Below, one piece after another: positions 1 to 8,605 of a stretch of 64,000 nucleotides of DNA. Every line of letters begins with the position of its first letter. Position 1 is the first letter of the stretch. The notes under the pieces were generated by a model. The model did no database searches and had not been told where the DNA came from. It worked only from the letters and a program-made list of their open reading frames with translations. This stretch comes from Actinomadura sp. NAK00032. GTDB lineage: Bacteria; Actinomycetota; Actinomycetes; Streptosporangiales; Streptosporangiaceae. Location: positions 2,790,001 to 2,854,000 of the forward strand of contig NZ_CP054932.1 of assembly GCF_013364275.1 (NCBI RefSeq). The letters are read 5' to 3'. A program made the translations under genes and the position numbers.

Positions 1-1095
1 CTGAAGCCCGACACCTTCCTCAGCAAGGCGAACGTCGCGAACCTGTCCACCCAGGCGCTGCCCATCACCATCCTCGCGATGGGCCTGGTGTTCGTCCTGC
101 TGGTGGGCGAGATCGACCTCGCCGCGGGCGTGGCGAGCGGCCTGTCCGCCGCCGTGATGGCCAAGATCCTGGTGGACGGCGGCCAGCCCTGGTACGTCGC
201 GATCATCAGCGCGGTGGCGACCGGCGTGCTCATCGGCACCGTGATCGGCTGGCTCGTCTCCGTCCTGCGAATACCGTCGTTCGTCGTCACGCTCGCGTTC
301 TTCCTCGGCCTACAGGGCATCACGCTGCGGCTGATCGGCGAGGGCGGCACCGTGCCCGTCCGCGACGAGGTCATCGTGGCGATCGCCACCAAGAACATGC
401 CGATCTGGCTCGGCTGGACGCTCGCCGTCGCCTGCTCCCTCGGCTACGCCGCGACGCAGGTGCTGCGCTGGCACCGGCAGCGCACCCGCGAACTGCACTC
501 CAAGCCGCTGGAGTTCGTGCTCGCCCAGTCCGGCGTCGTCGCCGCCGCGCTGCTGATCAGCACGTTCGTGCTCAGCCAGGACCGCGCGCCGAGCCCGCTG
601 ATCACGCTCGGCGGCATCCCGTGGGGCGTCCTGCTGGTCGGCGTGCTGCTGATCGTCTGCACGTTCGTGCTGGGCCGCACCGCCTACGGCCGGCACATCT
701 ACGCCGTCGGCGGCAACGCCGAGGCCGCGCGCCGGGCCGGCATCAACGTCGTCCGCATCCGGATCTCCGTCTTCATGATCGGGTCCGGGCTGGCGGCGGT
801 CAGCGGCATCGTGGCCGCGTCCCGGCTCAACTCGGTCGCCGTCAACGCGGGCGCGGGCAACACGCTGCTGTACGCGGTCGGCGCCGCCGTCATCGGCGGG
901 ACGAGCCTGTTCGGCGGCCGCGGCAAGGCCCGCGACGCCGTCCTCGGCGGGCTCGTCATCGCGATCATCGAGAACGGGCTCGGCCTGCTCGGCACCAAGG
1001 CGTACCTGAGCTTCCTCATCACCGGGGTGGTGCTCCTGCTCGCCGCCACCATGGACGCGCTGGCCAGGCGGCGGCGCACGGCCGCCGGCCGATGA
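1..1095 (+). CDS. Sugar ABC transporter permease, RbsC/XylH type (5' truncated by window)
   Basis: Membrane permease of a CUT2-family (ribose/xylose type) sugar importer. The reading frame is open from base 1, reading LKPDTFLSKANVANLSTQ before the first internal Met at 79, so the true start lies upstream of the window. About ten hydrophobic segments are visible. The stretch GEIDLAAG matches the conserved region after an early helix in RbsC/XylH proteins, and the C-terminal part has GGTSLFGGRG, which is diagnostic of this family. The ATPase gene follows 206 bp downstream and a ROK repressor overlaps that gene, so this looks like the end of a substrate-binding protein-permease-ATPase operon. 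The substrate cannot be read from sequence; a pentose such as xylose is the best guess from the ROK neighbour. Confidence 0.9.
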   Translation: MKPDTFLSKANVANLSTQALPITILAMGLVFVLLVGEIDLAAGVASGLSAAVMAKILVDGGQPWYVAIISAVATGVLIGTVIGWLVSVLRIPSFVVTLAFFLGLQGITLRLIGEGGTVPVRDEVIVAIATKNMPIWLGWTLAVACSLGYAATQVLRWHRQRTRELHSKPLEFVLAQSGVVAAALLISTFVLSQDRAPSPLITLGGIPWGVLLVGVLLIVCTFVLGRTAYGRHIYAVGGNAEAARRAGINVVRIRISVFMIGSGLAAVSGIVAASRLNSVAVNAGAGNTLLYAVGAAVIGGTSLFGGRGKARDAVLGGLVIAIIENGLGLLGTKAYLSFLITGVVLLLAATMDALARRRRTAAGR

Positions 1096-1150
1096 GCCCG
1101 CGGGCGCGGTGACCGCGTGGACGCGGTGACCCGGTGAACGCGGCCGGGGA

Positions 1151-1190
1151 CGCCTGGGAGCCGGTGGCCCGCACCATCGGCTCCCAGGCG
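1151..1190. repeat. Perfect 13-bp stem-loop between permease and ATPase genes
   Basis: Arms CGCCTGGGAGCCG (1151-1163) and CGGCTCCCAGGCG (1178-1190) are perfect reverse complements around a 14-nt loop. No T-run follows, so it may be an mRNA-stabilising or partial-termination hairpin within the operon rather than a full terminator. Confidence 0.6.
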
Positions 1191-1301
1191 TGGCCGGGCG
1201 GGGATTCCGCCGGTACGTCCGCCATGACCGCTGCTGATACGCTCACGGATCACGACCGCCTGGCGCGCGGCGGCGGTGTGGCACGGTGGGAGCCCCTCGG
1301 C

Positions 1302-2060
1302 ATGTCAGTGACGCCAGCCATCGACCTGCGCGGCATCGAGAAGAGCTTCGGTTCCGTGAGGGTTCTGCACGACGTCTCGTTCTCCGCCTACCCCGGCGAG
1401 ATCACCGCACTGGTCGGCGACAACGGCGCCGGCAAGTCCACGCTGGTCAACTGCATCGGCGGCATCCATCGGTTCGACAAGGGCGAGTACCGGTTCGAGG
1501 GCGAGCCGGTGCGGATCGCCGGCCCGCGCGCCGCGGCGCGGCTCGGCATCGAGATCGTCCACCAGGACCTCGCGCTCTGCGAGAACCTCGACATCGTGCA
1601 GAACCTCTTCCTCGGCCGCGAGCGGCGCAGCGGCCCCGTCCTCGACGAGGATCTGATGGAGGAGACCGCGCGCACCGCGCTGTCGGGGCTCGCCGTCCGC
1701 ACGCTGGGCTCGGTCCGCCGCCGGGTCGCCACGCTGTCGGGCGGGCAGCGGCAGATCGTCGCCATCGCCCGCGCCGTCCTGCAGGACGCCAAGGTCGTCG
1801 TGCTGGACGAGCCGTCCGCCGCGCTCGGCATCGCGCAGAGCCAGCAGGTGCTGGAGTTCGTCCGCCGGCTCGCCGACAAGGGCCTCGCGGTCGTGCTGAT
1901 CTCGCACAACATGAACGACGTCTTCGCGATCTCCGACCGGATCGCCGCGCTCTACCTCGGCCGGATGGTCGCCCAGGTCAGGACCGCCGACGTCACCCAC
2001 CGCCAGATCGTCGAGCTGATCACCTCGGGCACCGGGGGAGAGCTGGGGCTGCGCCGATGA
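1302..2060 (+). CDS. Sugar ABC transporter ATP-binding protein (single-domain XylG/RbsA type)
   Basis: ATPase energising the adjacent CUT2 permease at the inner face of the membrane. Walker A GDNGAGKS is at residues 39-46, the ABC signature LSGGQRQ starts at residue 145, and Walker B ends in LDEP (D169). The product is 252 aa with one ABC domain, whereas RbsA/XylG of enteric bacteria have two domains and about 500 aa; half-size versions are common in actinomycetes. ATG 1302 was chosen because the homology begins right after it and GGGAG lies upstream. Upstream in-frame GTG codons would add a tail unlike the family. The stop overlaps the start of the ROK gene (ATGA). Confidence 0.9.
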   Translation: MSVTPAIDLRGIEKSFGSVRVLHDVSFSAYPGEITALVGDNGAGKSTLVNCIGGIHRFDKGEYRFEGEPVRIAGPRAAARLGIEIVHQDLALCENLDIVQNLFLGRERRSGPVLDEDLMEETARTALSGLAVRTLGSVRRRVATLSGGQRQIVAIARAVLQDAKVVVLDEPSAALGIAQSQQVLEFVRRLADKGLAVVLISHNMNDVFAISDRIAALYLGRMVAQVRTADVTHRQIVELITSGTGGELGLRR

Positions 2061-3286
2061 TGAAGGCGGGCCCGTCACAAGAGGACATCCGGCGCCACAA
2101 CCTCGGGACACTGCTGCGCTTCGTGCACCTGCGGGGCCCGGCGTCGCGGGCGACGCTGGCCGAGTCGCTCGGCCTCAACCGCAGCACGATCATGGCGCTG
2201 ACGTCCGACCTCACCGCGGCCGGGCTCGTCCGCGAGGAGCTGCCGCGCGGCCCCGGGCGCCGCGCCGGGCGGCCCTCCCTCGTCGTGCGGCCCGAGTCGA
2301 CCCGCGTGTACGTGCTGGCGTTCGAGGTCGGCGTCGACCGGCTCGTCGTCGCCCGCGTCGGCCTCGGCGGCGTCGTGCTGGACCGCCGCGAGGGCGTGCG
2401 CGCCCGCGACTCCGACCCCGCCGACCTGCTCGGCGTGCTCGTCGCGGGCGCCCGCTCGCTGGTGCGCAAGGCCGAGCGCGACGCCGTCTGCGTCGGTGCC
2501 GCCCTCGGGTTCCCCGGCACCGTCCGCCGCGCCGACGACACCATCATGTTCGGCCCGAACCTCGACGTCGGCGACCTGCGGCTCGGGGACGCGCTGTCGC
2601 GCCGCCTCGGCCTCGGCATCTCCGTCTCGGTCTGCAACGACGCCAACCTCGGCGCGCTCGCCGAGCACGAGCGCGGCGCCGGGGTGAACTGCGACAACCT
2701 CATCTACCTGCACGGCGACGTCGGCGTCGGCGGCGGCATCATCGCGCACGGCCGGCTGCTCGGCGGCGACGAGGGGTTCGGCGGCGAGATCGGCCACATG
2801 ATCATCAACCCGGGCGGGCGGCGCTGCGCGTGCGGCTCGAAGGGCTGCCTGGAGGCCGAGGTCGGCGAGCGGGCCCTGCTGCACCACGCCGGCCAGGAGG
2901 AGCATCCGGGGCAGGCGGGCCGGGACGCGGTCCGCGCCGTCCTCGCCTCCGCCGACGCGGGCGACATCGCCGCGCGGGAGGCGCTGCACCGGGTCGGGAC
3001 CTGGCTCGGCCTCGGCGTGGCCAGCCTGGTCAACGTGTTCAACCCCGGCATGATCGTCTTCGGCGGGACGCTCCGCGACATCTACCTCGGCGCCGCCGCG
3101 CAGATCCGCAGCGTCCTCGCCACCGGCGCGCTCGCCGCGCCCCGCGAGAAGGTCAAGCTCCGCACGGCCGCGCTCGGCGACGACACCACCCTCGTCGGCG
3201 CCGCCGAGTTCGCGTTCGCCGAGGTCCTGTCGGACCCCGTCCAGGTGCTGACCAGGCTGCGGGCCCCCGAGGACAGCCCGGTCTGA
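2057..3286 (+). CDS. ROK-family transcriptional repressor (XylR/NagC-like)
   Basis: Sugar-responsive repressor of 409 aa. An N-terminal winged helix-turn-helix (residues about 15-65, including SRATLAESLGLNRST) is followed by a ROK sugar-kinase-like domain. The zinc-binding signature CACGSKGC starts at residue 257, followed by LEAE, and is typical of NagC/Mlc/XylR. The start overlaps the ATPase stop by 4 bp (ATGA), so the two are translationally coupled; a second Met follows directly. Its place at the end of a CUT2 importer operon indicates it regulates that importer, probably by binding near the unseen operon promoter. ROK proteins of this length with a DNA-binding domain are regulators, not kinases. 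Confidence 0.9.
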   Translation: MMKAGPSQEDIRRHNLGTLLRFVHLRGPASRATLAESLGLNRSTIMALTSDLTAAGLVREELPRGPGRRAGRPSLVVRPESTRVYVLAFEVGVDRLVVARVGLGGVVLDRREGVRARDSDPADLLGVLVAGARSLVRKAERDAVCVGAALGFPGTVRRADDTIMFGPNLDVGDLRLGDALSRRLGLGISVSVCNDANLGALAEHERGAGVNCDNLIYLHGDVGVGGGIIAHGRLLGGDEGFGGEIGHMIINPGGRRCACGSKGCLEAEVGERALLHHAGQEEHPGQAGRDAVRAVLASADAGDIAAREALHRVGTWLGLGVASLVNVFNPGMIVFGGTLRDIYLGAAAQIRSVLATGALAAPREKVKLRTAALGDDTTLVGAAEFAFAEVLSDPVQVLTRLRAPEDSPV

Positions 3287-3313
3287 GACCCGGCGGCCCG
3301 GTCCGAGGCCCCG

Positions 3314-4558
3314 CTAGGGGCGCCGGGCCTCCGGCGCGTGCAGGGGACCCGCGCTGTACGGGGTGACGAACGCGAAGGCCGTCATGCCGTCCATCAGCAG
3401 GCCGCCGGCGGCGGCGAGCCGCGGCTTGAGGCGCGCGCCGAGGCGGGCGCGCTCGTGCAGGGCCGCCCACGCCAGCCAGCCGACCCCGACCACGGCCCAG
3501 TAGGACACCAGCCGGTACAGGCCGACGGCCGCCGCGGCGGGGGAGAGGGCCGCGCCGAACGCCACCAGGGACGCGGCCATGCTGCCCTCGATCGCGCCGA
3601 GGCCGCCCGGCAGCAGCGGCAGCGCGCTGCCCGCGGCCTGCGCGGCGAAGTAGGTGAGGGCGACCCCGTTCGGGGAGACCTCGATGCCGACCGCGTTCGC
3701 CGCCGCCAGCAGCGCCAGGATGTCGAACACCCAGTTCAGCAGGGCGAGCGAGGCGAGCGCGGCCCAGTCGCGGCGGGTCGGGCGCAGCACGTCGCGGACG
3801 CCGGCCAGCCGCTCGGCGTGCGGGGCGATCCGCGGCCGGGCGAGCGCCCACCGGTGGGCGCGGCGCAGCGGCGCCGCCAGCGCGGCGCGCGTCCGCGGCC
3901 GCCGCAGCGCCGGGATGAGCGGCACCGCGAGCACCAGCGGGACGGCCAGCGCGGCCAGCGCGGGCCCGCGGGCGTGCGGGTCGGCCAGCAGCGCCAGCAG
4001 GCCCACCAGCGTGTAGGCGGACGTGGTGATCACCCCGCCGGCCAGGATCACCGCCGTGGCCAGCGGCGCCGACGCCCCGCCGCGGCGGAACTGCCGGAAC
4101 GTGTAGACGACGCTCACCGCGGGGCCCGCCGGCAGCGTCGTGGACAGCGCGTTGCCCGCGTAGGTGATCGCGAACGCGCGGCGCAGCGGCATCCGCAGGC
4201 CGCCGACGCGCAGCAGCCGGCGCTGCAGCCGGGCGAACGCGCCCATCGACCCCGCCACGGCCAGCACGACCATCGTGAGCCAGCCCGGGTCGGCGTGCGC
4301 CGCCGCCGACCAGATGGCGCCGAGGTCGGGCAGTTCGTCGCGGTAGAGGGGGAAGGCCGCGAGCGCGGCGAGGATCAGCGCCCACTGGACGAGCAGCCCC
4401 GCCCTGCGCCGCCACCAGGGGCGCCGCGCGGCCTGATCGTCGTGCCCGCCGGGAATCGGGAACGGGGACTCGGCGTCGGCCGCACGAGGCTCGGCGTCGG
4501 CGTCGACGGGCTCGGCGTCGGCCGGAGGGCGGACCGGTGCCGCGACTGTCTCATGCAT
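3314..4558 (-). CDS. Integral membrane protein, UPF0104 / lysylphosphatidylglycerol synthase TM-domain family
   Basis: 414-aa polytopic membrane protein. After a charged, acidic cytoplasmic N-terminus (about residues 1-40), seven to eight hydrophobic segments follow. Family signatures are the stretch with GNALSTTLPAGP near the third helix and LPLLPGGLGAIEG in the C-terminal half, as in YbhN and the flippase half of MprF. There is no synthase domain, so it would not itself aminoacylate lipid. Start: ATG 4558 was taken because GAGGTG lies 8 nt upstream; an ATG at 4588 has no such site. Convergent with the ROK gene; a short GCCCC/GGGGC dyad surrounds its stop codon. The transported lipid is unknown. 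Confidence 0.75.
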   Translation of the reverse strand: MHETVAAPVRPPADAEPVDADAEPRAADAESPFPIPGGHDDQAARRPWWRRRAGLLVQWALILAALAAFPLYRDELPDLGAIWSAAAHADPGWLTMVVLAVAGSMGAFARLQRRLLRVGGLRMPLRRAFAITYAGNALSTTLPAGPAVSVVYTFRQFRRGGASAPLATAVILAGGVITTSAYTLVGLLALLADPHARGPALAALAVPLVLAVPLIPALRRPRTRAALAAPLRRAHRWALARPRIAPHAERLAGVRDVLRPTRRDWAALASLALLNWVFDILALLAAANAVGIEVSPNGVALTYFAAQAAGSALPLLPGGLGAIEGSMAASLVAFGAALSPAAAAVGLYRLVSYWAVVGVGWLAWAALHERARLGARLKPRLAAAGGLLMDGMTAFAFVTPYSAGPLHAPEARRP

Positions 4559-4717
4559 GTCCCGGTCACCTCGCAAGATCGCCCGCAATGCGCAACCTAC
4601 GGCCCGCCTATGACATTCCCCCGGGTCCGGCAGCGAACCGCAAAGAGACCCCCGTCACACGCGTCACCGGCGGCCGCGCGGACGCGGACGCGCGTGCGCG
4701 GGCGCGCGGACGCGCGG

Positions 4718-4987
4718 TCAGGGCCGCCGCGTCGGGTTGACGGCGTCGGACTCGGCGGCGGTGTCCGGGCGGGGGCGCTCGTCGTCCCCCTCCCGGACGG
4801 TCTGCCGCTCGTACTCGGTGATGCCGAGCCCGTCCCTGCTCTGCTCGGGCTCCTCGATCACCAGGTCGTCGGGCGGGTCGGTCACGTACTCCTCGGTCAG
4901 GCCGATCTCCTCGTCCTGATCGTTGTCGCCCATGTCGTCGATGTCGTCACGAAAGTCGCGCGTCTCACCGGGCCTGCGTGCCCTCAT
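4718..4987 (-). CDS. Small acidic hypothetical protein
   Basis: 89-aa protein, not recognised. It is strongly acidic in the middle (runs such as DDIDDMGDNDQDEE), hydrophilic throughout, and lacks a signal peptide, membrane segment or cysteine. The start is supported by a strong ribosome binding site, GGGAGG, 4-5 nt before ATG 4987. It stands alone between two genes on the same strand. Proteins of this composition are common in actinomycetes and are probably disordered. Function unknown. Confidence 0.6.
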   Translation of the reverse strand: MRARRPGETRDFRDDIDDMGDNDQDEEIGLTEEYVTDPPDDLVIEEPEQSRDGLGITEYERQTVREGDDERPRPDTAAESDAVNPTRRP

Positions 4988-5058
4988 CGTTCCTCCCGGT
5001 TCGTCTGCTTTCCTGCTGATCGAACCGGTATCCCCGCTGACCGGGCCCCTACTCGTGA

Positions 5059-5115
5059 TCGCGGACGGATCTCCCCGCGGTCGCGGACGGCCCTACCCGC
5101 GGTCGCGGACGGCGA
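5059..5115. repeat. 22-bp tandem repeat, 2.6 copies
   Basis: Units beginning TCGCGGACGG start at 5059, 5081 and 5103 (22-bp period, second unit with a few mismatches). The array spans the stop codon and last codons of the beta-propeller gene. Confidence 0.6.
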
Positions 5116-6643
5116 CGAGCCCGCCGATGACGCCGATGTACGCGCTGCCGTCCGGGCCGATCGTGATGGGCGCCCAGTTGTTGTCGAACCACTTGCCCGT
5201 ACCCGTGAGCACCTTGTAGACGGTCTTGCCCGTGTGGACGTCCACCGCCGTCAGGTACCAGGCGTCGATGAGGTCACGCCGGGGCTCCTTCGTGTACAGG
5301 TACAGCAGCCCGTTGGGCACCGAGACCTTCGGCACGGTGGACGGCGAGCGCTCCTGGCTCGTCCAGACGGTCTCGCAGCCCTGACCTCCGGACTTCACGT
5401 CCACCCGGCTCACCCCGCCCGTGGACGACCCTCCCGGCGGAAGCTCGAAGAAGTTGCGGTAGCCGTAGTTGTTCTCGACGAACAGGCTGTCGCCGTAGCC
5501 GATGAGGGAGTTGTCCGTCGCGCTGGCCCCGCTGCCGAACACGGGGATCTGGCAGACCAGCCCACCGTCGGCCCTGCGCCGGACGATGACGTGCATGCGG
5601 TCGTCGGCGTTGTCGGTGATGGCCACGTAGCCGTCACCGAAGAACGTGGGAGTCGTCCCCGATCCCTGGTCGATCTGGCCGGGCTTGCGTCCGGTACCTC
5701 TGTCATAGGGCTGGCGCCACAGGACCTTCGGCATGCCGCTCGCGTCGGCCCGCATCTGGTACAGCGCGTGGTCGGAGACGATGGAGACGCCGTCCTCGGC
5801 CGCGGCGAAGGAGTTCTGGATGCTCTCCCCGGTGAGCCGCGTCATCCGGACGTTGCCCGACTCCGGGTCCACCGTGCCGATCCGCCCGTTCCGGGTGATC
5901 CACCAGATCAGGCCGCCCCAGTCGGGCCCGACCGCGGTGATCGGGTCGCATTCGCCCTTCGGCCACGGGTTGGTCCACGTGGCGCAGTCGTGGGGCAGGT
6001 AGCCGCTCAGGTCCCAGTCGTCGGTCACCGTGAAGCGCCACTTGCCGTCCGGCCCCTTCTCATGCGCGAACCGGCGCAGATGGAACGCCGAATCCGCCAG
6101 GACGGCGCGGTCCTGCGGATCCAGGTAGTAGTACGCCCCGCCCGAGGTGTCGGTGAGCACCTTGTCGAGGCTCAGCGAGAACACCGCCTGGACGGTCGAC
6201 GGCCGCGGCGGCAGGTCGTAGGTCGCGAGGTCCTTGAGCGTCCTCGGGTCGATCAGCCGCAGGACGAAGTTCTGCCCGCGCGTGCACTGCGCGACGATCA
6301 GGCCCGTCCGCCGCGCGAACGTCACCGTCGAGCACAGCCCCGGCAGCCCCCCGCCCTTGGCCTCGTTCAGCACCTCGGGATCGCGGCCGAGCGGACCCGG
6401 GAACGGGTAGGTGTCGGAGGCGTAGCTGTCGGCGTGCATCGACGACGTCCCCACCGGCCCCTGGTGCGGGTTGGCCGGAACAGGCCGCCCGGCGAGCGGG
6501 CGCGGCGCCGCCGGCCCGCCGACGTACGCCGGGACGAAGCCCCTGCCGGGGCCGTCGGGGATCGGTGCGGCGGCCGCGGGGGCCGCGAGACCGGCGGTCG
6601 CGAGGCCCGCGGCCAGGAGGGCGGCGAGCAGGGGTCTGCGCAT
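5093..6643 (-). CDS. Secreted beta-propeller (PQQ-like/WD-like) protein
   Basis: 516-aa exported protein. The N-terminus has two arginines, a hydrophobic core and an AAPAAAAP cleavage region, a clear Sec signal peptide. The mature part carries repeated segments on a beta-propeller pattern, for example GKIYAVP-like turns, DNADDRMHVIVRR and GPDGSAYIGVIGGLVAV at the C-terminus, as in outer-layer PQQ-repeat proteins. No catalytic motif is visible, so a binding or scaffold role is more likely than an enzyme. ATG 6643 was chosen because GGAG lies 8 nt upstream; a TTG 12 nt earlier is the only longer option. The extreme C-terminus is encoded within a 22-bp tandem repeat. Substrate unknown. Confidence 0.7.
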   Translation of the reverse strand: MRRPLLAALLAAGLATAGLAAPAAAAPIPDGPGRGFVPAYVGGPAAPRPLAGRPVPANPHQGPVGTSSMHADSYASDTYPFPGPLGRDPEVLNEAKGGGLPGLCSTVTFARRTGLIVAQCTRGQNFVLRLIDPRTLKDLATYDLPPRPSTVQAVFSLSLDKVLTDTSGGAYYYLDPQDRAVLADSAFHLRRFAHEKGPDGKWRFTVTDDWDLSGYLPHDCATWTNPWPKGECDPITAVGPDWGGLIWWITRNGRIGTVDPESGNVRMTRLTGESIQNSFAAAEDGVSIVSDHALYQMRADASGMPKVLWRQPYDRGTGRKPGQIDQGSGTTPTFFGDGYVAITDNADDRMHVIVRRRADGGLVCQIPVFGSGASATDNSLIGYGDSLFVENNYGYRNFFELPPGGSSTGGVSRVDVKSGGQGCETVWTSQERSPSTVPKVSVPNGLLYLYTKEPRRDLIDAWYLTAVDVHTGKTVYKVLTGTGKWFDNNWAPITIGPDGSAYIGVIGGLVAVRDRG

Positions 6644-6747
6644 GACGGGCTCCAAGACGGGACGACGGCGGCCCGGTCGCGCCCTCCGGGGGGATCCACA
6701 GCGTAAACGGTGATCGTCGATCGCGCCCGGATGGTTACGATCCGGTC

Positions 6748-7443
6748 ATGGGCGTACAAGCTGTGATCTTCGACTGGGGCGGCACGCTGACCCCGTGGCA
6801 CGACCTCGACCTCACCGACATGTGGCGCGCGATCTGCTCCGCCCACCTGCCGCCGGACGCCGTCGAGAAGGCCGCCGCCGCGCTCGCCGACGCCGAGCTG
6901 GAGATGTGGCGCCGCGGCACCGAGGAGCACCGCAGCGCCACGCTCGCCGAGGTGTTCGAGATGGCCGGGGTGGAGCCCACCGAGGACCTCCTCGGGACGC
7001 ACTTCGAGACCTGGACCCCGCACACCCACACCGACCCCGCCGTCCCGGGCCTGTTCCACGCCCTCCGCGACCGCGGCATCAAGATCGGCGTCCTGTCCAA
7101 CACCATCTGGACCCGTGAGTGGCACGAGCGCGTCTTCGCCCGCGACGACGTCCTCGGCCTGCTCGACGGCGCCGTCTACTCCAGCGAGATCCCCTGGACG
7201 AAACCGCACGCCGAGGCGTTCCGCGCCGCCATGGACGCCGTCGGCGCCACCGATCCCGCCGCCTGCGTCTTCGTCGGCGACCGCCCTTACGACGACATCC
7301 ACGGCGCCAAGTCCGCCGGCCTGCGCGCCGTCCAGATCCGGCACCAGACCACCCACGCCTTCGAGCGCCCCGGCCTCACACCCCCCGACGCCCTCATCCA
7401 CACCCTGGACGAACTGCTCCCGCATGTGGAGAGGTGGGGGTAG
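6748..7443 (+). CDS. HAD-superfamily hydrolase-like protein
   Basis: 231-aa protein with the haloacid dehalogenase fold. Motif I is FDWGGTLT (nucleophile D9), motif II is in LSNTIW, motif III the Lys in WTKPHAEAF, and motif IV is FVGDRPYDDIHGAK. The residue two after the nucleophile, normally the general acid/base Asp of phosphatases, is Gly (G11), so a standard phosphatase mechanism is doubtful; D-x-G HADs occur and may have other activities. A TACGAT box lies 6 nt before the ATG with no clear ribosome binding site, suggesting a leaderless mRNA. Single gene, convergent with the methyltransferase gene. Substrate unknown. Confidence 0.8.
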   Translation: MGVQAVIFDWGGTLTPWHDLDLTDMWRAICSAHLPPDAVEKAAAALADAELEMWRRGTEEHRSATLAEVFEMAGVEPTEDLLGTHFETWTPHTHTDPAVPGLFHALRDRGIKIGVLSNTIWTREWHERVFARDDVLGLLDGAVYSSEIPWTKPHAEAFRAAMDAVGATDPAACVFVGDRPYDDIHGAKSAGLRAVQIRHQTTHAFERPGLTPPDALIHTLDELLPHVERWG

Positions 7444-7453
7444 CGCTCGGGGG

Positions 7454-8512
7454 TCAGGGCCGCCGGGCGACGATCAGATCGCGGGTGATGGCCTGGTCCA
7501 CGCGGTGGCGGAAGCTCCGGTAGGCCTCGGAGTCCAGGACGTCGAGGCCGGCGGTGCGGAGGATGTCGGCGAGTTGCTCGCGGCGGCCGACGAAGGTGTT
7601 CCAGGAGATGCCGAGGGCACCGCCGGGGCGCAGCAGCCGCGCCCATTCGGGGACGGCGGCGGCCAGCAGGTCGACGGGGCTGCGCGACAGCTGCGGCTTG
7701 CCCTTGCGGCCGGGCTGCGCGCCCTTGGGGCGGCTGCCGTGCTGGACGCCGTACGGGGCGTCCGCGACGATCAGATCGAACGAGGCGGGCCGGAAGAACT
7801 TGCCGGCGCCCACGGAGTCGGCGTTCACGACGGTGATCTCCATCGTTTCGCCGCTCTTGTAGCGCTCCTTGGACGCCCCCAGCGTCACGTGGAGGCGGCG
7901 CCCGAGGACGGCCTTCTCGCGCCGGATGTTCGCCGTCTCGGCCTGGTGCTTGACCCGGTTGTTCTTCAGCCAGGTCTTGATGAAGGCCGCGTAGGCGTCG
8001 AAGTCCTTGCCGTCGATGTCGATGCCGGCGGCGTCCAGCCCGTACATCATCGCCTGGTTGAGGGTGGTGCCCCGCCCGCACATGGGGTCCAGGACGCGGG
8101 GGCGCCCGGTCACCAGGTCCATGGGCGAGTCCATCGCCATCGCGGTGACGTTCAGCAGCAGCTTGGTGAAGTACTCGTTCGTCTTGCCGGAGTACTTCTG
8201 GATGGTCAGCAGGTCGCTGCCGAACAGGTCGAGGGGCTGGAGCGTGACCGGCCGGAGCAGTTCCCCCTCGATCTGGAACAGCGCGTAGAGCCCCGACAGG
8301 TTCGAAAGGAGGCGGACGTCCTGCTCCGTCAGTTCGTCGGCGGAGAACGTCACGTACGGGACGCCGCCCATGGCCGTCTCGCGGATGTCGCCCAGGCGCC
8401 CGCCCAGCGCCTGCTCGCTGAACACCGTCAGCTCGGCCTTCAGCAGGTCGGCCGCGGCCTGGGCGTAGACGCGGTTGTGCGAAGGGGTGACGAGAAGGCC
8501 GTACGCGGTCAT
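7454..8512 (-). CDS. TRM11-family SAM-dependent methyltransferase
   Basis: 352-aa nucleic-acid methyltransferase. The C-terminal Rossmann domain has LDPMCGRGTT (from L141) as the SAM-binding motif I, an acidic GIDID motif II, and DAPYG (D252) as the catalytic motif IV, a variant of the D/N-PPY motif of N-methyltransferases acting on exocyclic amino groups. This resembles Trm11-type tRNA guanine-N2 methyltransferases and related DNA methylases. The N-terminal about 130 residues are less conserved and would carry RNA binding. No restriction enzyme or specificity gene is nearby, so an RNA target is more likely than DNA modification. The start has only a weak ribosome binding site. Confidence 0.75.
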   Translation of the reverse strand: MTAYGLLVTPSHNRVYAQAAADLLKAELTVFSEQALGGRLGDIRETAMGGVPYVTFSADELTEQDVRLLSNLSGLYALFQIEGELLRPVTLQPLDLFGSDLLTIQKYSGKTNEYFTKLLLNVTAMAMDSPMDLVTGRPRVLDPMCGRGTTLNQAMMYGLDAAGIDIDGKDFDAYAAFIKTWLKNNRVKHQAETANIRREKAVLGRRLHVTLGASKERYKSGETMEITVVNADSVGAGKFFRPASFDLIVADAPYGVQHGSRPKGAQPGRKGKPQLSRSPVDLLAAAVPEWARLLRPGGALGISWNTFVGRREQLADILRTAGLDVLDSEAYRSFRHRVDQAITRDLIVARRP

Positions 8513-8605
8513 TCGCAGAACCCTATTGGAAGGTCGGAGCGGAGACCGCCGGGACGATGGCCCGGCGGTCTCCGCGCGGCCCTTGTGCGGGCCGCTCCTC
8601 CCCGG

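Noticed and set aside
3338..6706. 1122-codon plus-strand ORF across three minus-strand genes
   Set aside because: Arg/Gly/Gln-rich shadow translation without domain, covering two good minus-strand genes and an acidic small gene with a strong ribosome binding site.
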